Of a stretch of 5,163 nt of DNA, positions 5,134-5,163 are shown piece by piece. The notes beneath the pieces are model-generated. The model was given only the letters and a program-made list of their open reading frames with translations. It made no database searches and was not told the DNA's origin. Origin of the DNA: an uncultured Roseburia sp. (GTDB taxonomy: Bacteria; Bacillota; Clostridia; Lachnospirales; Lachnospiraceae). The position numbers were made by a program, and so were the translations under genes. The stretch spans positions 1 through 5,163 of the forward strand of contig CANODN010000164.1 of assembly GCA_947564765.1 (NCBI GenBank), written 5' to 3'. Each line of letters begins with the position of its first letter. Position 1 is the stretch's first letter.

Positions 5134-5163
5134 CTTATACGCTTCATTTTCAACCTGCCAAAA
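5122..5163 (-). CDS. Possible C-terminal end of a gene upstream of ribD (partial)
   Basis: The minus strand is open from the window edge for 13 codons, reading FWQVENEAYKKEV, then stops at TGA (5122-5124), 19 bp before ribD. The composition (charged, with Tyr and Trp) is like an ordinary protein C-terminus. The strong AAGGAGG lies inside its last codons, as is common at tight operon junctions. It is too short to identify, and a 13-codon open frame can easily occur by chance. If real, ribD is not the first gene of its transcript, and an FMN riboswitch would sit further upstream. Confidence 0.3.
   Translation of the reverse strand, partial: FWQVENEAYKKEV

Overview
The window looks like a piece of a low-to-moderate GC Clostridia chromosome, most probably from a gut-type Lachnospiraceae or a close relative. 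The reasons are strong AGGAGG-type ribosome binding sites on nearly every gene, a Bacillus/Clostridium-style riboflavin operon with a fused RibBA, and a class I desulfoferrodoxin typical of anaerobes. The lineage is inferred from gene content and style, not proven.

Layout. Bases 5-43 hold a rho-independent terminator for a plus-strand gene lying before the window. Bases 44-446 are a gene-free, mostly AT-rich stretch with a weak candidate promoter (about 235-263) and a 54-bp-period tandem repeat of about 2.1 copies (307-419), much more GC-rich than its surroundings. Two short plus-strand genes follow: a YcxB-like membrane protein (447-983) and desulfoferrodoxin/superoxide reductase (1135-1503). 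The latter has its own extended -10 promoter, a structured leader and a strong terminator hairpin (1540-1568).

The rest (1574-5102) is a minus-strand riboflavin biosynthesis operon, transcribed right to left as ribD - ribE - ribBA - ribH. It converges on the desulfoferrodoxin gene at the shared hairpin. ribD overlaps ribE by 19 bp, ribE is followed by ribBA after 14 bp, and ribBA by ribH after 48 bp. Together the four proteins turn GTP and ribulose 5-phosphate into riboflavin: RibA opens GTP, RibD deaminates and reduces the product, RibB makes dihydroxybutanone phosphate, RibH condenses the two branches, and RibE dismutates the lumazine to riboflavin. All recognised catalytic residues are present. 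The phosphatase step and the flavokinase/FAD synthetase are not in the window.

No FMN riboswitch is visible. Only 61 bp upstream of ribD are included, and these look like the tail of another reading frame plus a leader mini-ORF, so any riboswitch must lie further upstream. No unmistakably novel system is visible. The items most worth a second look are the desulfoferrodoxin leader, which can fold in two mutually exclusive ways around the ribosome binding site, the four-codon mini-ORFs at the starts of ribD and ribBA, and the 54-bp tandem repeat.
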